The translations under genes were made by a program, and so were the position numbers. The notes under the pieces are model-generated. The model was given only the letters and a program-made list of their open reading frames with translations, did no database searches and was not told where the DNA came from. From Balneolaceae bacterium (GTDB lineage Bacteria > Bacteroidota > Rhodothermia > Balneolales > Balneolaceae), in NCBI GenBank assembly GCA_017640605.1, contig JAEPQH010000003.1, forward strand, positions 186,001-250,000: a stretch of 64,000 nucleotides of DNA. The letters are read 5' to 3'. Numbering within the stretch: position 1 is the stretch's first letter; each line of letters starts with the position of its first letter. Positions 45,940-54,733 of this stretch are shown here, piece by piece.

Positions 45940-47733
45940 TTGGATAAGAATACAGTAATTGGCTTTTCACTCATTTTTGTGCTCATGTTGGGTTGGTTTT
46001 ATTTCACCCTGCCAAGCGAAGAAGAAATTGCAGAACAACGCCGACAGCAAGCCGTTCAGGATAGTTTAAACGCACTCGAACAAGTTGAGGAAATCCCTGA
46101 AGTAACCGAACAGACACAAGAAACACGTCAACCTTCGTTTACTACACCTGATGAAGAAGAAGCTCCTCAACAAGTTGGGTTATTCTCATCTAACCAAGAT
46201 TCTATTCAAACTGAATTTGTAGTTGAAACCCCACGTTATACCGCGGTTTTCACAAATCTAGGAGCAGGACCTTCGAAATTTACGCTAAAAGATCACAAGA
46301 CCTGGGCCGGTCAACCTATACAAATGATTGGCGACACCACACGATCTGCCTACAATACCGGGTTCTTAACCACCGAAAATTATAATGTTGATACCAATAA
46401 ATTGCTGTTCACTCAGCTAACGTCCGGATCTTCTATTTTTTTGGAAGAGGGCGAAGTTGAGGAACTTTCTTATGCATTAGAACTAGGTGATGGCCGGCAA
46501 ATGGTTTACACCTACACGCTCTACGGTGGAAAATATGAAATCGACCTCGACATCCGGTTCGTAGGTGTTCGCGAATACATTATTGGTAGAGCCGTTGATT
46601 TTGGGTTCAACTCAAGGTTACGATTTACGGAAAAAGATCGCGTGCAGGAAGCTTTGGCAACTACTTCTTATTTATATGCCGGTGGAGAACTTGAACAGCT
46701 TAAAGTAACCGACTTCGAAGAAAATGACGGCTATCAAGAGCTGAATGTTAATGGTAATATCGATTGGGTTGCTACTAAAACGAAATTCTTCTCACAAATT
46801 ATTAAACCGGTAACCGATACTGAAGGCGCTTACTTAAGTGGACAAATCACCGGCGAGGTTGATGAACAAACTACCCGCCATCGCTACACAAGTACCGTAA
46901 CGGCAGATATTCCTTCTGATGGCACGGTTTCGATGAATTTGTACATCGGGCCTATGCGCTATCTGGATATCAAAGATTTTGATGAACACGCCTTCGATAT
47001 GGTAGAAGTTAGCTACGGTTGGCTACGTTGGTTCTCCGATCCTTTTGTGCGATTTGCGGTAATTCCCTTCTTCAATTTCTTTAGTGGATTCATCTCCAAT
47101 TACGGAGTTCTGGTAATTATTTTTGCTGTGGTTATAAAACTCGTTCTTTCGCCACTCACCATACGCAGTTATAAAAGCATGGCTGCCATGCGAGAGCTCC
47201 AGCCGCAAATGAAAGAGATTCAGGAGAAGTACAAAAACGATCCACAGAAGCAGCAAAAAGCAACTATGGATCTGTATCGAAAAAACAAAGTAAACCCGAT
47301 TGGTGGTTGTTTACCGATGTTACTCCAATTCCCGATCCTGATCACCTTATGGAGATTTTTCCAAAATTCAATCTTACTTCGTCAGGAAGAGTTTTTGTGG
47401 GTAAGCGATCTTTCTGCACCGGATTATATTATTAGTCTGCCGTTCAGTATTCCGTTCTTAGGCGATCAGATTGCCGGTTTGGTATTACTAATGACGGTTT
47501 CGATGGTATTCCAGAGTAAAATTTCGGCGGCAAATTCTGCGGGTGGAGCGAATAATCCGATGGCACAGCAAATGAAAATCATGCAGTATTTCTTACCAAT
47601 CATGCTGCTCTTTGTGTTCAATAACTTTGCCTCAGGATTGAGTTTATACTATCTGATTTTCAACGTGCTGTCTATTTTCCAGCAGTTGTACATCAATAAA
47701 ACTACACACCAAGCTGCGGTTGCTAAGGCGTAG
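45940..47733 (+). CDS. yidC: YidC membrane protein insertase
   Basis: A 597-residue protein. The start is TTG at 45940; it gives DKNTVIGFSLIFVLMLGWFY, the conserved beginning, and no ATG fits. A periplasmic beta-sandwich domain spans about residues 60-360. The insertase core follows, with VLVIIFAVVIKLVLSPLTI, PIGGCLPMLLQFPILITLW and a final membrane helix near 555-580. It inserts membrane proteins with or without SecYEG. 25 bp after rnpA. Confidence 0.95.
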   Translation: MDKNTVIGFSLIFVLMLGWFYFTLPSEEEIAEQRRQQAVQDSLNALEQVEEIPEVTEQTQETRQPSFTTPDEEEAPQQVGLFSSNQDSIQTEFVVETPRYTAVFTNLGAGPSKFTLKDHKTWAGQPIQMIGDTTRSAYNTGFLTTENYNVDTNKLLFTQLTSGSSIFLEEGEVEELSYALELGDGRQMVYTYTLYGGKYEIDLDIRFVGVREYIIGRAVDFGFNSRLRFTEKDRVQEALATTSYLYAGGELEQLKVTDFEENDGYQELNVNGNIDWVATKTKFFSQIIKPVTDTEGAYLSGQITGEVDEQTTRHRYTSTVTADIPSDGTVSMNLYIGPMRYLDIKDFDEHAFDMVEVSYGWLRWFSDPFVRFAVIPFFNFFSGFISNYGVLVIIFAVVIKLVLSPLTIRSYKSMAAMRELQPQMKEIQEKYKNDPQKQQKATMDLYRKNKVNPIGGCLPMLLQFPILITLWRFFQNSILLRQEEFLWVSDLSAPDYIISLPFSIPFLGDQIAGLVLLMTVSMVFQSKISAANSAGGANNPMAQQMKIMQYFLPIMLLFVFNNFASGLSLYYLIFNVLSIFQQLYINKTTHQAAVAKA

Positions 47734-47734
47734 T

Positions 47735-47788
47735 TTCGTTAATCGTTATTCGTTAATTGAGATCGAATAACGATTTTCGATTAACGAA
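47735..47788. repeat. AT-rich imperfect inverted repeat after yidC
   Basis: TTCGTTAATCG (47735-47745) pairs with CGATTAACGAA (47778-47788). TTATTCG (47746-47752) pairs with CGAATAA (47764-47770), with a 7-nt bulge on one side. It is a hairpin without a T-run, probably a weak terminator or an intergenic palindrome. Confidence 0.6.
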
Positions 47789-47798
47789 TGACATTTTC

Positions 47799-48707
47799 AT
47801 GATTAGTAAATCTCTTTTTCACTTTCCTTTGATTAGATTCAAAGAGAATCATAAACATCTCTGGAATCCAATTCTCAAGAAGAGCTATGTAATACGACCG
47901 GAGGAGCAGGTTAGGCTTCAGTTTGTTGAATATTTGTTGCTTGAAGTAGGATTTTCCAAGAATCGTATTTCATTCGAAAGTCCGGTTTCATTACCAAGAG
48001 ATAAATCAGCATCTAGAACTGATATCATTTGCTATGATGAGGAATTTAACCCATTACTATTGGTTGAATGCAAAGCTCCATCGGTACAGTTGGATGAAAA
48101 AGCCGCGCTTCAAATTGCACGATATAATACTGAAGTAAAAGCTCCCTATCTTCTGGTGACCAATGGCTTGTACGATTATTGGTTTCAATTTTCAGGTGAT
48201 CAGATCACGAACCTAAATTCGATACCGAATCAGTTTTCTCCTTCACAAGAAGTCGATTACACTTTTGAGTATTGGGTAGAACGAGGATTTGCCGGGCAAC
48301 ATGCTCAAACGGAAATGAAGCAGTGGCTTGTCGATAATGCAATTTCACTTTTCATTATGAATACTAATCCTGGCCGTTATTTTTCTTTCGAGGGTACCGA
48401 ACCCGATTTATTTCTGCCCAATTATTATCAGGTATTGATGATTAACGAGCAAACCCGATTAGCCGTAGCATTCTCATCCACTCCGTTTGGCTCTACTAAG
48501 TTTAATGCCATTCTAAATCAGGGTGGAGAGAATATTGGACTACTTTCTTCATCTTTGGATATCGTAGCTTCGGAAGAAACTGCCAATACACTGATCCAAA
48601 ACCCTCGAGGAATCAAAATGGTGGATATTGTTGAGGAGATTGGTTTCGATTTCCAGAAATCAGTGAAAGACTTGGCGCAGGCTATTACAAAATTGATGAT
48701 GGCATAA
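47799..48707 (+). CDS. Orphan HsdR_N-type PD-(D/E)XK nuclease-domain protein
   Basis: The protein has 302 residues from ATG 47799. An upstream TTG start would run through the inverted repeat and is less likely. The N-terminal half matches the type I restriction enzyme R-protein N-terminal domain. SRTDIICYDEEFNPLLLVECKAPS gives the Asp and Glu-Cys-Lys of the PD-(D/E)XK core, preceded by RPEEQVRLQFVEYLL. There is no helicase domain and no hsdM or hsdS nearby, so it is not part of a type I system. Such stand-alone proteins are common in Bacteroidetes; their role is not established. Confidence 0.78.
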   Translation: MISKSLFHFPLIRFKENHKHLWNPILKKSYVIRPEEQVRLQFVEYLLLEVGFSKNRISFESPVSLPRDKSASRTDIICYDEEFNPLLLVECKAPSVQLDEKAALQIARYNTEVKAPYLLVTNGLYDYWFQFSGDQITNLNSIPNQFSPSQEVDYTFEYWVERGFAGQHAQTEMKQWLVDNAISLFIMNTNPGRYFSFEGTEPDLFLPNYYQVLMINEQTRLAVAFSSTPFGSTKFNAILNQGGENIGLLSSSLDIVASEETANTLIQNPRGIKMVDIVEEIGFDFQKSVKDLAQAITKLMMA

Positions 48708-48730
48708 GTGATGTGATTTGTTGGGACAAG

Positions 48731-49435
48731 TCACGAATTCTCTCTTTCTAAAAATCTATCACTTTCTCTCTCCAACGATTTCTTCCAAGCCAAATATCCG
48801 GCACATGCCAATCCGGTGAAAAGCAGAAATTGAACACTGGTAAGAACAAGTCCTTTGTAGAAGTACAGCGGAATCGAGATTAAATCGCAGATAATCCATG
48901 CAATCCAGTTTTCGAGTTTTTTGCGGGCCATTAGCCACATTCCAGTGATTGCAAAGCAGGTGGTGGTAGCATCCCAAAAAGGCACATCGCTGTCGGTGAA
49001 GTTCATCAGCACGAATACCAGTATCCCAAATGAGCCAACAAGTAATGTAACCGTAGTCAACCATTCACGAGCATTATTTACGGTAACAGGAATTTGATCG
49101 CGAACTCCATCTGTATTTTTCCAATACATCCAACCGTACACACTCATTACAAAGTAATAGCCATTCACACCCATATCGGCATAGAGTTTATACTGAAAGG
49201 CGAGGTACACATAAATCAACACGCTTACGATTCCGAATGGGTAAACAAGGATGTTCTCTTTCATCGAAAACCAAACGCTGAGTACACCGGTGGTAACGGC
49301 AATCCATTCGATGGTAGAGGTTGCATAAACGCCTTCAATAAATGCGGATAATAATTCGCTCAATGTACTTTGGGTTAATGTGCGCGGCAAAGGTAGGAAA
49401 AAGTTCGATCGGAATTTTGTAACTTTTGGTTCCAT
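48731..49435 (-). CDS. pnuC: PnuC-type nicotinamide riboside transporter
   Basis: A 234-residue protein with about seven membrane spans. Typical segments: EWIAVTTGVLSVWFSMKENI, VYPFGIVSVLIYVYLAFQYK, LYADMGVNGYYFVMSVYGW and NWIAWIICDLISIPLYFYKG. The frame is open nine codons beyond the chosen Met (49435) but would then overlap the antitoxin gene. It imports nicotinamide riboside for NAD synthesis. PnuC genes often sit beside thiamine or NAD genes; none is adjacent here. Confidence 0.88.
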   Translation of the reverse strand: MEPKVTKFRSNFFLPLPRTLTQSTLSELLSAFIEGVYATSTIEWIAVTTGVLSVWFSMKENILVYPFGIVSVLIYVYLAFQYKLYADMGVNGYYFVMSVYGWMYWKNTDGVRDQIPVTVNNAREWLTTVTLLVGSFGILVFVLMNFTDSDVPFWDATTTCFAITGMWLMARKKLENWIAWIICDLISIPLYFYKGLVLTSVQFLLFTGLACAGYLAWKKSLERESDRFLERENS

Positions 49436-49455
49436 AACGCAACCAATTTGGAACC

Positions 49456-49704
49456 ATGGCAAACATCACCATAAAAAACATCCCAGACGAGGTGTACGAA
49501 CAACTAAAAGAGCGTGCTAAGCGAAATCGCCGATCTATAAATAATGAGGTGATTCATCTTATTGAATCTCAATTCAGAGCTAATCAGATAAATGTTGAAG
49601 AAGTGCTGTATAAAGCGCGAAAGCTTCGTAGTAAGATGAAGGGAAGTCTTACTGAAGAAGAAATACGACAAGCTATAAATCGAGATAGAGATGATAGTAT
49701 CTGA
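49456..49704 (+). CDS. FitA/Arc-type ribbon-helix-helix antitoxin
   Basis: An 82-residue protein. The RHH fold is in ITIKNIPDEVYEQLKERAKR followed by NRRSINNEVIHLIE, as in FitA. The C-terminal part should bind the PIN toxin. It overlaps the toxin gene by 14 bp. Confidence 0.88.
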   Translation: MANITIKNIPDEVYEQLKERAKRNRRSINNEVIHLIESQFRANQINVEEVLYKARKLRSKMKGSLTEEEIRQAINRDRDDSI

Positions 49705-50095
49705 TACTAACCTTATTGCCTATTTATGGTTACCGAATGATAAAACACAAATTGCAGAGAAAATCTTTAAAAAAGATCCTACTTGGAATGCTCCTTTACT
49801 TTGGAAAAGTGAGTTTCGTAATGTTGCCTGTAAATATATCCACCACAAAGTTTCTACCATTTCTGATGCATTATTAAGTACAGAATATGCAGAAGAACAC
49901 TTAACCGGTAATGAATTTGAGGTTGAATCAAAAATAGTAATTGATCTATCACTTAACTCAAATTGCACACCATACGATTGCGAGTTTGTAGCGCTTGCTA
50001 TGGATTTAGAAATTCCACTCATCACTTTTGATAAAAAAATATTAGCAGAATTTCCCGATGTTGCTTTGCACCCTACACAATTTCTATCCCGTTAA
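49691..50095 (+). CDS. PIN-domain toxin (VapC/FitB type)
   Basis: A 134-residue PIN RNase. Acidic residues are in MIVSDTNLIAYL (Asp5), a Glu in WKSEFRNVA, and Asp residues in TPYDCEFVALAM and LITFDKKIL. This is the second toxin-antitoxin pair in the window. It uses a different antitoxin fold (RHH) from the first pair (Phd). Confidence 0.87.
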   Translation: MIVSDTNLIAYLWLPNDKTQIAEKIFKKDPTWNAPLLWKSEFRNVACKYIHHKVSTISDALLSTEYAEEHLTGNEFEVESKIVIDLSLNSNCTPYDCEFVALAMDLEIPLITFDKKILAEFPDVALHPTQFLSR

Positions 50096-50131
50096 TTCAT
50101 TTAATCAAATAGCTTATTAGATATAATCGTC

Positions 50132-50770
50132 ATGCTATTCCGAACTTTTTGTTTTCTGATATTTATACTGTTTTGTTCAAATTTTGTATTTAGTTCATGT
50201 AATACACCTACCGATACTTGTGGTCCGTTTCCCTCTCATTATGAAACCACTGATTTTGAAGTAACTATATCCGACATCACCATACATACTGAAGCAGGTA
50301 TCAACATTACACAAAATGAATTAAACCCTGATAGCGTATCTGTTCAACGATTTTCAATTTTAATGGAACCGGTGAAAGAATATTATTTTTCTAAAGTTGC
50401 GAAAAACACACCCTCTAGATGGACTAATTCGTTGCTTTTTGCGTGTTCGCCAACCATACCAACGTCTGAAGAAACTATTCAATCTTTATCTATTTCCAGC
50501 AATTTAGCATTTAATGCAAAAACTGAAGCTTACGAAGAGTTAATAGGTTACTTCGATATTATAACATTCAGCAATTACTACGGCTACCAACGATACTCAT
50601 ATCCCGAGTTTATAGCTTCCAAACCAACGGTTCCTCAAGCTTTGTATTTTGTATTAAATACAGCCCCTGATCAACAAAAACCTATGAAATTTAGTGTTTT
50701 CTACAAGCAGGAAGGGCGATCTAGAAATATTTTTGAGTTTGAAACCCAATCGGTAGCCATAACAAACTAA
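50132..50770 (+). CDS. Unknown lipoprotein
   Basis: A 212-residue protein with a hydrophobic signal and lipobox FSSC (Cys23). The mature part begins NTPTDTCGPFPSHYETTDFE and is rich in Ser, Thr and aromatic residues, with predicted beta structure. No family recognised. AT-rich like the toxin-antitoxin genes before it, which may indicate transfer of the block 49.4-50.8 kb. Confidence 0.65.
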   Translation: MLFRTFCFLIFILFCSNFVFSSCNTPTDTCGPFPSHYETTDFEVTISDITIHTEAGINITQNELNPDSVSVQRFSILMEPVKEYYFSKVAKNTPSRWTNSLLFACSPTIPTSEETIQSLSISSNLAFNAKTEAYEELIGYFDIITFSNYYGYQRYSYPEFIASKPTVPQALYFVLNTAPDQQKPMKFSVFYKQEGRSRNIFEFETQSVAITN

Positions 50771-50776
50771 TCTTGT

Positions 50777-51064
50777 TCACCTACCCTTCAATAGATTGGT
50801 GAGATTTAATTTATGAATGGGAATGAGATAGGACGAAAGAAGCTCATCTTTATGAATCCCCAACAACCCCGTTCCCCGAAAATCAACCACGCACACTTTC
50901 TCGTCTTTTTGTACCACCTCTCCTATGCCGTAATATTCCGGGCTTGGTCCATAGTACACCAAATCGCCTTTACTCAGGTCGTTCTTTGCCCGGCGATGGT
51001 ACGGGTAAATTACCGGTAATAAATCGAGTCGGTATGGTAGTCTGCGTTTCCCTGTAAGGGACAT
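50777..51064 (-). CDS. Unknown 95-residue protein downstream of tsaE
   Basis: A small protein with a basic N-terminus (TGKRRLPYRLDLLPVIYPYH) and a central KGDLVYYGPSPEYYGIGEVVQ that looks like a small beta-barrel, perhaps SH3- or KOW-like. It starts six bases past the tsaE stop, so it is probably co-transcribed. Function unknown; nucleic-acid binding is possible from the basic start. Confidence 0.6.
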   Translation of the reverse strand: MSLTGKRRLPYRLDLLPVIYPYHRRAKNDLSKGDLVYYGPSPEYYGIGEVVQKDEKVCVVDFRGTGLLGIHKDELLSSYLIPIHKLNLTNLLKGR

Positions 51065-51070
51065 GATGCT

Positions 51071-51481
51071 CTATGCGTCTTCTATTCGTATTTCTCTTTC
51101 GTTTTCGCCAACATGCAATATGTGAATCCAAACGGAATCGGGCGGCAATAAATTTCCGATTTTTTGCGGCCATTCCACAATGGAAATCCCATCGCCGTAG
51201 AGGTAGTCCTCAGTGCCAATCTCCAACGCTTCCTGTTCATTTTTAATTCTATAACAATCAAAATGATACACCGGAACGTTTCCTTGATATTCATTTATCA
51301 ATGTGAAAGTAGGAGAACTTACTTCATGCTCTTTAACTCCAAAATGCAATGCTATCCCTTTTACAAAATGTGTTTTGCCGGCACCTAAATCACCATCAAG
51401 GCAAACTACATCGCCGGGTTTTAACCGCTCTGCAAATTGCTTCCCAATTTGTATCGTCTCTTTGATGGAGTTGCTTAACAT
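51071..51481 (-). CDS. tsaE: TsaE, ATPase for tRNA t6A37 synthesis
   Basis: A 136-residue P-loop ATPase. Walker A is GDLGAGKTHFVKG. SSPTFTLINEYQGN and VYHFDCYRI are family motifs, and a GISIVEWPQKI segment lies near the end. It supports TsaD/TsaB in threonylcarbamoyl-adenosine formation on tRNAs. In many Bacteroidetes it follows porX, as here. Confidence 0.94.
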   Translation of the reverse strand: MLSNSIKETIQIGKQFAERLKPGDVVCLDGDLGAGKTHFVKGIALHFGVKEHEVSSPTFTLINEYQGNVPVYHFDCYRIKNEQEALEIGTEDYLYGDGISIVEWPQKIGNLLPPDSVWIHILHVGENEREIRIEDA

Positions 51482-51552
51482 TACGATTTTAATTTTCTGT
51501 TTTCACTAATTTTAATTAGTAATTATACTCGATAGCTTACCATTCATTCAAG

Positions 51553-51572
51553 ATTCCCGCCTTCGCGGGAAT
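51553..51572. repeat. Intergenic palindrome between porX and tsaE
   Basis: ATTCCCGC, CTTC, GCGGGAAT: an 8-bp perfect stem followed by GAC. This type of short intergenic palindrome occurs in many genomes. It lies between the porX stop and the tsaE start with no T-run. Confidence 0.6.
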
Positions 51573-51653
51573 GACTTTAAGTATTGGTCAATCATCAGGT
51601 CGACGAAACTGTGATAATTCATTTGTCTATCGACAACCATCCTTCGTCGTTTC

Positions 51654-53201
51654 TCAGTTTTTTGGAGTCATAGTTACGATAGGCAAAATCATTTCTTCCA
51701 TCGAAGCCCCGCCATGTTGAAAGGTATCACGATAAAGATTCTGAAACTTGTGATAATTGGTTGGATACACAAAATAGTAATCTTCTAGCGCTATGATGTA
51801 TTCATTTGCTTTGGATACTTCCGGCAGTTTAAAGCGTTTGGCATCGCTGATTTTAATGCTCGCATTCTCATCCACAGTATTCAAATTCTTCCCATATTTA
51901 TATCGCAAATTCGTAGCAGTATCACGATCGCCATACACTTTTGTATCCCTCATGGATCGCACCGAACCATGATCGGCAGTCACAATTACGGTTACGTCTT
52001 CGTCGGCCAGTTCTTTAAACATTTGCAGTAATGTAGAATGCTGAAACCATGCCTCGGTAATGGATCTGAATGCACCTTCGTCGGGTGCGAGTTCTTTAAT
52101 TACATCCGAATCTGAGCGAGAATGAACGAGGGTATCCACAAAATTGAACACAAAAGCAGCTAGTTTGGATTGAGCAAAATTTTTCATTTTACCCGCTATT
52201 TGTTTCCCAACATCTGCACTTAATATTTTTTCGTATCTGAAATTGATGTCAATTCCTGCTCTCTTTAACTGCTTCTCGAGCAATTCTTCTTCGTGCCGAT
52301 TTAGCGATGACTCGTCCTGACCTTGTTGCCACAGACTTGGATACATTTGTTCAATTTCCATTGGAGATAAGCCTGCAAAAATAGCATTTCGCGAATATGG
52401 AGTAGCTGTTGGCAGGATGGAGTAATAAAAATCGGTATTGATATCGAACATTTTAGCCAGGTAAGGTTCAAATACCAGCCACTGATCGTAGCGCATACAA
52501 TCCACCAAAAAGAACATGGTTTTCTTGCCACCCTGAACATGTGGAAATACGTAATTTTTTATTACCTCCGGTGAAAGTAACGGTGCCTCCTCTTTTCCCT
52601 CGTTCAGCCATTGTTCGTAATTCTGTTGGATGAACTTCCCAAATTGATGATTCGCATCTTTAAACTGATCCTCAAGCACTTGCACCAGCGCTTCATCTCC
52701 ATCACTTAGCTCGATGTGCCATTTAGTGAGCTCGCGGTATATATCTATCCATTCTTCCCAACTGGTACGTGGGGAAATTCTGGATGATAACTCACCAAAT
52801 TGTCGCAAATAAGTTTGAGACGATTTTTCGGTTTGTAATCGGCTGGTTTCCAAGAGCTTTTTGGTGGTGAGTAAAATCTGGCTGGGATTTACCGGCTTTA
52901 TCAAATAATCGCTGATCTTTGCGCCGATAGCATCTTCCATAATCGATTCTTCCTCGCTTTTGGTAATCATCACCACAGGAAGTAGCGGTTGCTCTGCTTT
53001 GATAGCATCAAGAGCTTCTAATCCTCCCATGCCCGGCATTTGCTCATCCAGAAAAACGATATCAAATGATCGGTTTTTTATCTCCTCCACGGCATCCTGA
53101 CCATTAGCTACAGGTATAATTTCGAATCCCTTTTTCTCTAAAAATAATATCAGCGATTGCAGCTGATCGATCTCATCATCCGCCCAAAGTATTGTTGGCA
53201 T
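51654..53201 (-). CDS. porX: PorX-type response regulator with PglZ phosphatase domain
   Basis: A 515-residue protein. Residues 1-120 are a receiver domain with the acidic pocket WADDE and the phospho-acceptor Asp52 in [11 protein letters not shown] helical linker follows, then a PglZ/alkaline-phosphatase-fold domain (about 205-515) with [29 protein letters not shown] and VTADHGSVR, which carry the zinc ligands and the nucleophile region. PorX controls type IX secretion and acts as a phosphodiesterase on oligonucleotide-type substrates in studied species. The partner kinase PorY is not adjacent. Confidence 0.9.
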   Translation of the reverse strand: MPTILWADDEIDQLQSLILFLEKKGFEIIPVANGQDAVEEIKNRSFDIVFLDEQMPGMGGLEALDAIKAEQPLLPVVMITKSEEESIMEDAIGAKISDYLIKPVNPSQILLTTKKLLETSRLQTEKSSQTYLRQFGELSSRISPRTSWEEWIDIYRELTKWHIELSDGDEALVQVLEDQFKDANHQFGKFIQQNYEQWLNEGKEEAPLLSPEVIKNYVFPHVQGGKKTMFFLVDCMRYDQWLVFEPYLAKMFDINTDFYYSILPTATPYSRNAIFAGLSPMEIEQMYPSLWQQGQDESSLNRHEEELLEKQLKRAGIDINFRYEKILSADVGKQIAGKMKNFAQSKLAAFVFNFVDTLVHSRSDSDVIKELAPDEGAFRSITEAWFQHSTLLQMFKELADEDVTVIVTADHGSVRSMRDTKVYGDRDTATNLRYKYGKNLNTVDENASIKISDAKRFKLPEVSKANEYIIALEDYYFVYPTNYHKFQNLYRDTFQHGGASMEEMILPIVTMTPKN

Positions 53202-53223
53202 CCTTTTTAATTTAAAATTTAAG

Positions 53224-53279
53224 ATTCAAAATGAAAGATGAATACAATTTTGAATCTTTCATTTTAAATTTTGAATTAC
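53224..53279. repeat. AT-rich self-complementary repeat, copy 1
   Basis: Contains ATTCAAAATGAAAGAT (53224-53239) and, in near-inverted form, the 23-bp string at 53257-53279. Both strings recur exactly at 54659-54725. The two halves can pair into a hairpin. It lies between porX and the ComEA-like gene and reaches the latter's stop codon. Confidence 0.7.
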
Positions 53280-53764
53280 AGTTTAATGAAAGGTTTAATC
53301 TTCTCTAGGGTTTTTTCGCCTATTCCTCTCACCTTTACGAGTTCATCAACGGAAGTAAAATCCCCATTAGTTTCCCGATATTCAATAATTCTTTGTGCAT
53401 AGGTAGCACCAATGCCGGGAAGACTTGTTAGCTGTGTTGCAGTAGCACTATTTATGGAAATGGTCTCCATAATAATATCACTAGGGCTTTCCTCTTGATC
53501 TATATTTGCCTGCTCTATTCCTGTATACTTTTGTTTATTGATGAGCATTTCGCGTTCGATAAGTGCACTTCTTTGTTTGAAATCGGTCAGTATTTGCGCG
53601 TGATTTTCCGGAACGAGAACCATCTTTTGTGTATAGAATACATTTAACAGAGCAAGCATCACGAAAAGTATTGCCAGCGTGGTGAGCGCATAACGTTCAC
53701 GCTTTTTGATCTGAAGTCGATCGGCCCAAAAAAATAAACTTCTCTTAATTTGTTGTTTATTCAT
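53276..53764 (-). CDS. ComEA-like helix-hairpin-helix membrane protein
   Basis: A 162-residue protein from ATG 53764; the upstream open frame is discarded because it lacks homology. One membrane span at about residues 26-43. The C-terminal helix-hairpin-helix pair is ISINSATATQLTSLPGIGATYAQRIIEYR and VDELVKVRGIGEKTLEKI. ComEA-type proteins bind double-stranded DNA during uptake; in Bacteroidetes the role of these proteins is less certain. Confidence 0.82.
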   Translation of the reverse strand: MNKQQIKRSLFFWADRLQIKKRERYALTTLAILFVMLALLNVFYTQKMVLVPENHAQILTDFKQRSALIEREMLINKQKYTGIEQANIDQEESPSDIIMETISINSATATQLTSLPGIGATYAQRIIEYRETNGDFTSVDELVKVRGIGEKTLEKIKPFIKL

Positions 53765-53862
53765 AATTACCCCGTAATTCTTCATAAATAAGCCAAACAT
53801 TTCTTTAGAAGTCAACTTGTTTTGAACTGTCTGAAGTGAGAAGTTTGCGCAAATCAGTTTCC

Positions 53863-54657
53863 ATGAGTAAAACACATTATTTCAATTACAAAGAACAGCG
53901 CATCGCATATGAGGTTGTTGGCAGCGGAAAAGCTTTGGTTGTACTTCACGGATGGGGAAGCAGCAAACGCGTAATGATGCCCATTGCAAGCCAACTTGCA
54001 GATATCCGAGCAAGTTATGTGATCGATTTTCCCGGCTTTGGGGAATCAAATGAACCGAGTACTCCTTGGAGTATTGATGACTATGCCAATGCCATTGAAG
54101 CCTTTATTTCGATGTTGCCCGATGATCATGTTGATGTGCTTGTGCATTCGTTTGGTGGCCGAGTTATCCTGAAACTACTAAACCGACCCAAAGGGAAGCA
54201 GGTCATTCAAAAAGTGTTGATTACTGGTGGCGCCGGCATGAAGCCCCAACGATCATTTAAGTTTTATCTTCGAAAGTACACCGCAAAAACACTGAAAGCT
54301 CCGTTTATGATCCTCCCAAATCCTCTTCGTGAAAAAGCGTTGAGTTGGTTACGAAGTACCGAACTTTGGAAAAGTTTAGGCTCTAGTGATTATTCGAAAT
54401 TATCTGGGGTGATGCGAGAAACCTTTGTTAAATCTATTTCTGAGCATCTGGAAAACCAATTGCCCACTATCGAGCATGAAACCTTATTGCTTTGGGGCAG
54501 AAATGATGATGCTACTCCTCTCTATCAAGCAGAGCGCATCGATGCTAGACTTAAAAACAGTGCCTTAGTAGTGATCGAGGATGCCGGACATTACGCGTTT
54601 TTAGACAAACCGAAACAGTTTGCGGCTATTGCTAGAGCCTTTTTTGAACCCAAATAG
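53863..54657 (+). CDS. Alpha/beta-fold hydrolase
   Basis: A 264-residue hydrolase. The oxyanion region is VLHGWGSSKRV, the nucleophile Ser is in LVHSFGGRV, the acid is in LLLWGRNDDATP and the His is in EDAGHYAFLDKP. Start at ATG 53863; GTG at 53836 would add nine residues. Substrate unknown. Confidence 0.85.
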   Translation: MSKTHYFNYKEQRIAYEVVGSGKALVVLHGWGSSKRVMMPIASQLADIRASYVIDFPGFGESNEPSTPWSIDDYANAIEAFISMLPDDHVDVLVHSFGGRVILKLLNRPKGKQVIQKVLITGGAGMKPQRSFKFYLRKYTAKTLKAPFMILPNPLREKALSWLRSTELWKSLGSSDYSKLSGVMRETFVKSISEHLENQLPTIEHETLLLWGRNDDATPLYQAERIDARLKNSALVVIEDAGHYAFLDKPKQFAAIARAFFEPK

Positions 54658-54658
54658 A

Positions 54659-54725
54659 ATTCAAAATGAAAGATTTAAAATGAAAAATGTGGGCTATTAA
54701 TTTTTCATTTTAAATTTTGAATTAC
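54659..54725. repeat. AT-rich self-complementary repeat, copy 2
   Basis: ATTCAAAATGAAAGAT (54659-54674) and the 23-bp string at 54703-54725 repeat those of 53224-53279 exactly and in the same order. It lies between the hydrolase and the rluA-type gene. Confidence 0.7.
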
Positions 54726-54733
54726 TGCTCCAT

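Noticed and set aside
47799-50095. Restriction-modification or defence island
   Set aside because: Only a stand-alone nuclease-domain protein and one toxin-antitoxin pair, separated by pnuC. No methylase, helicase or known defence partner.
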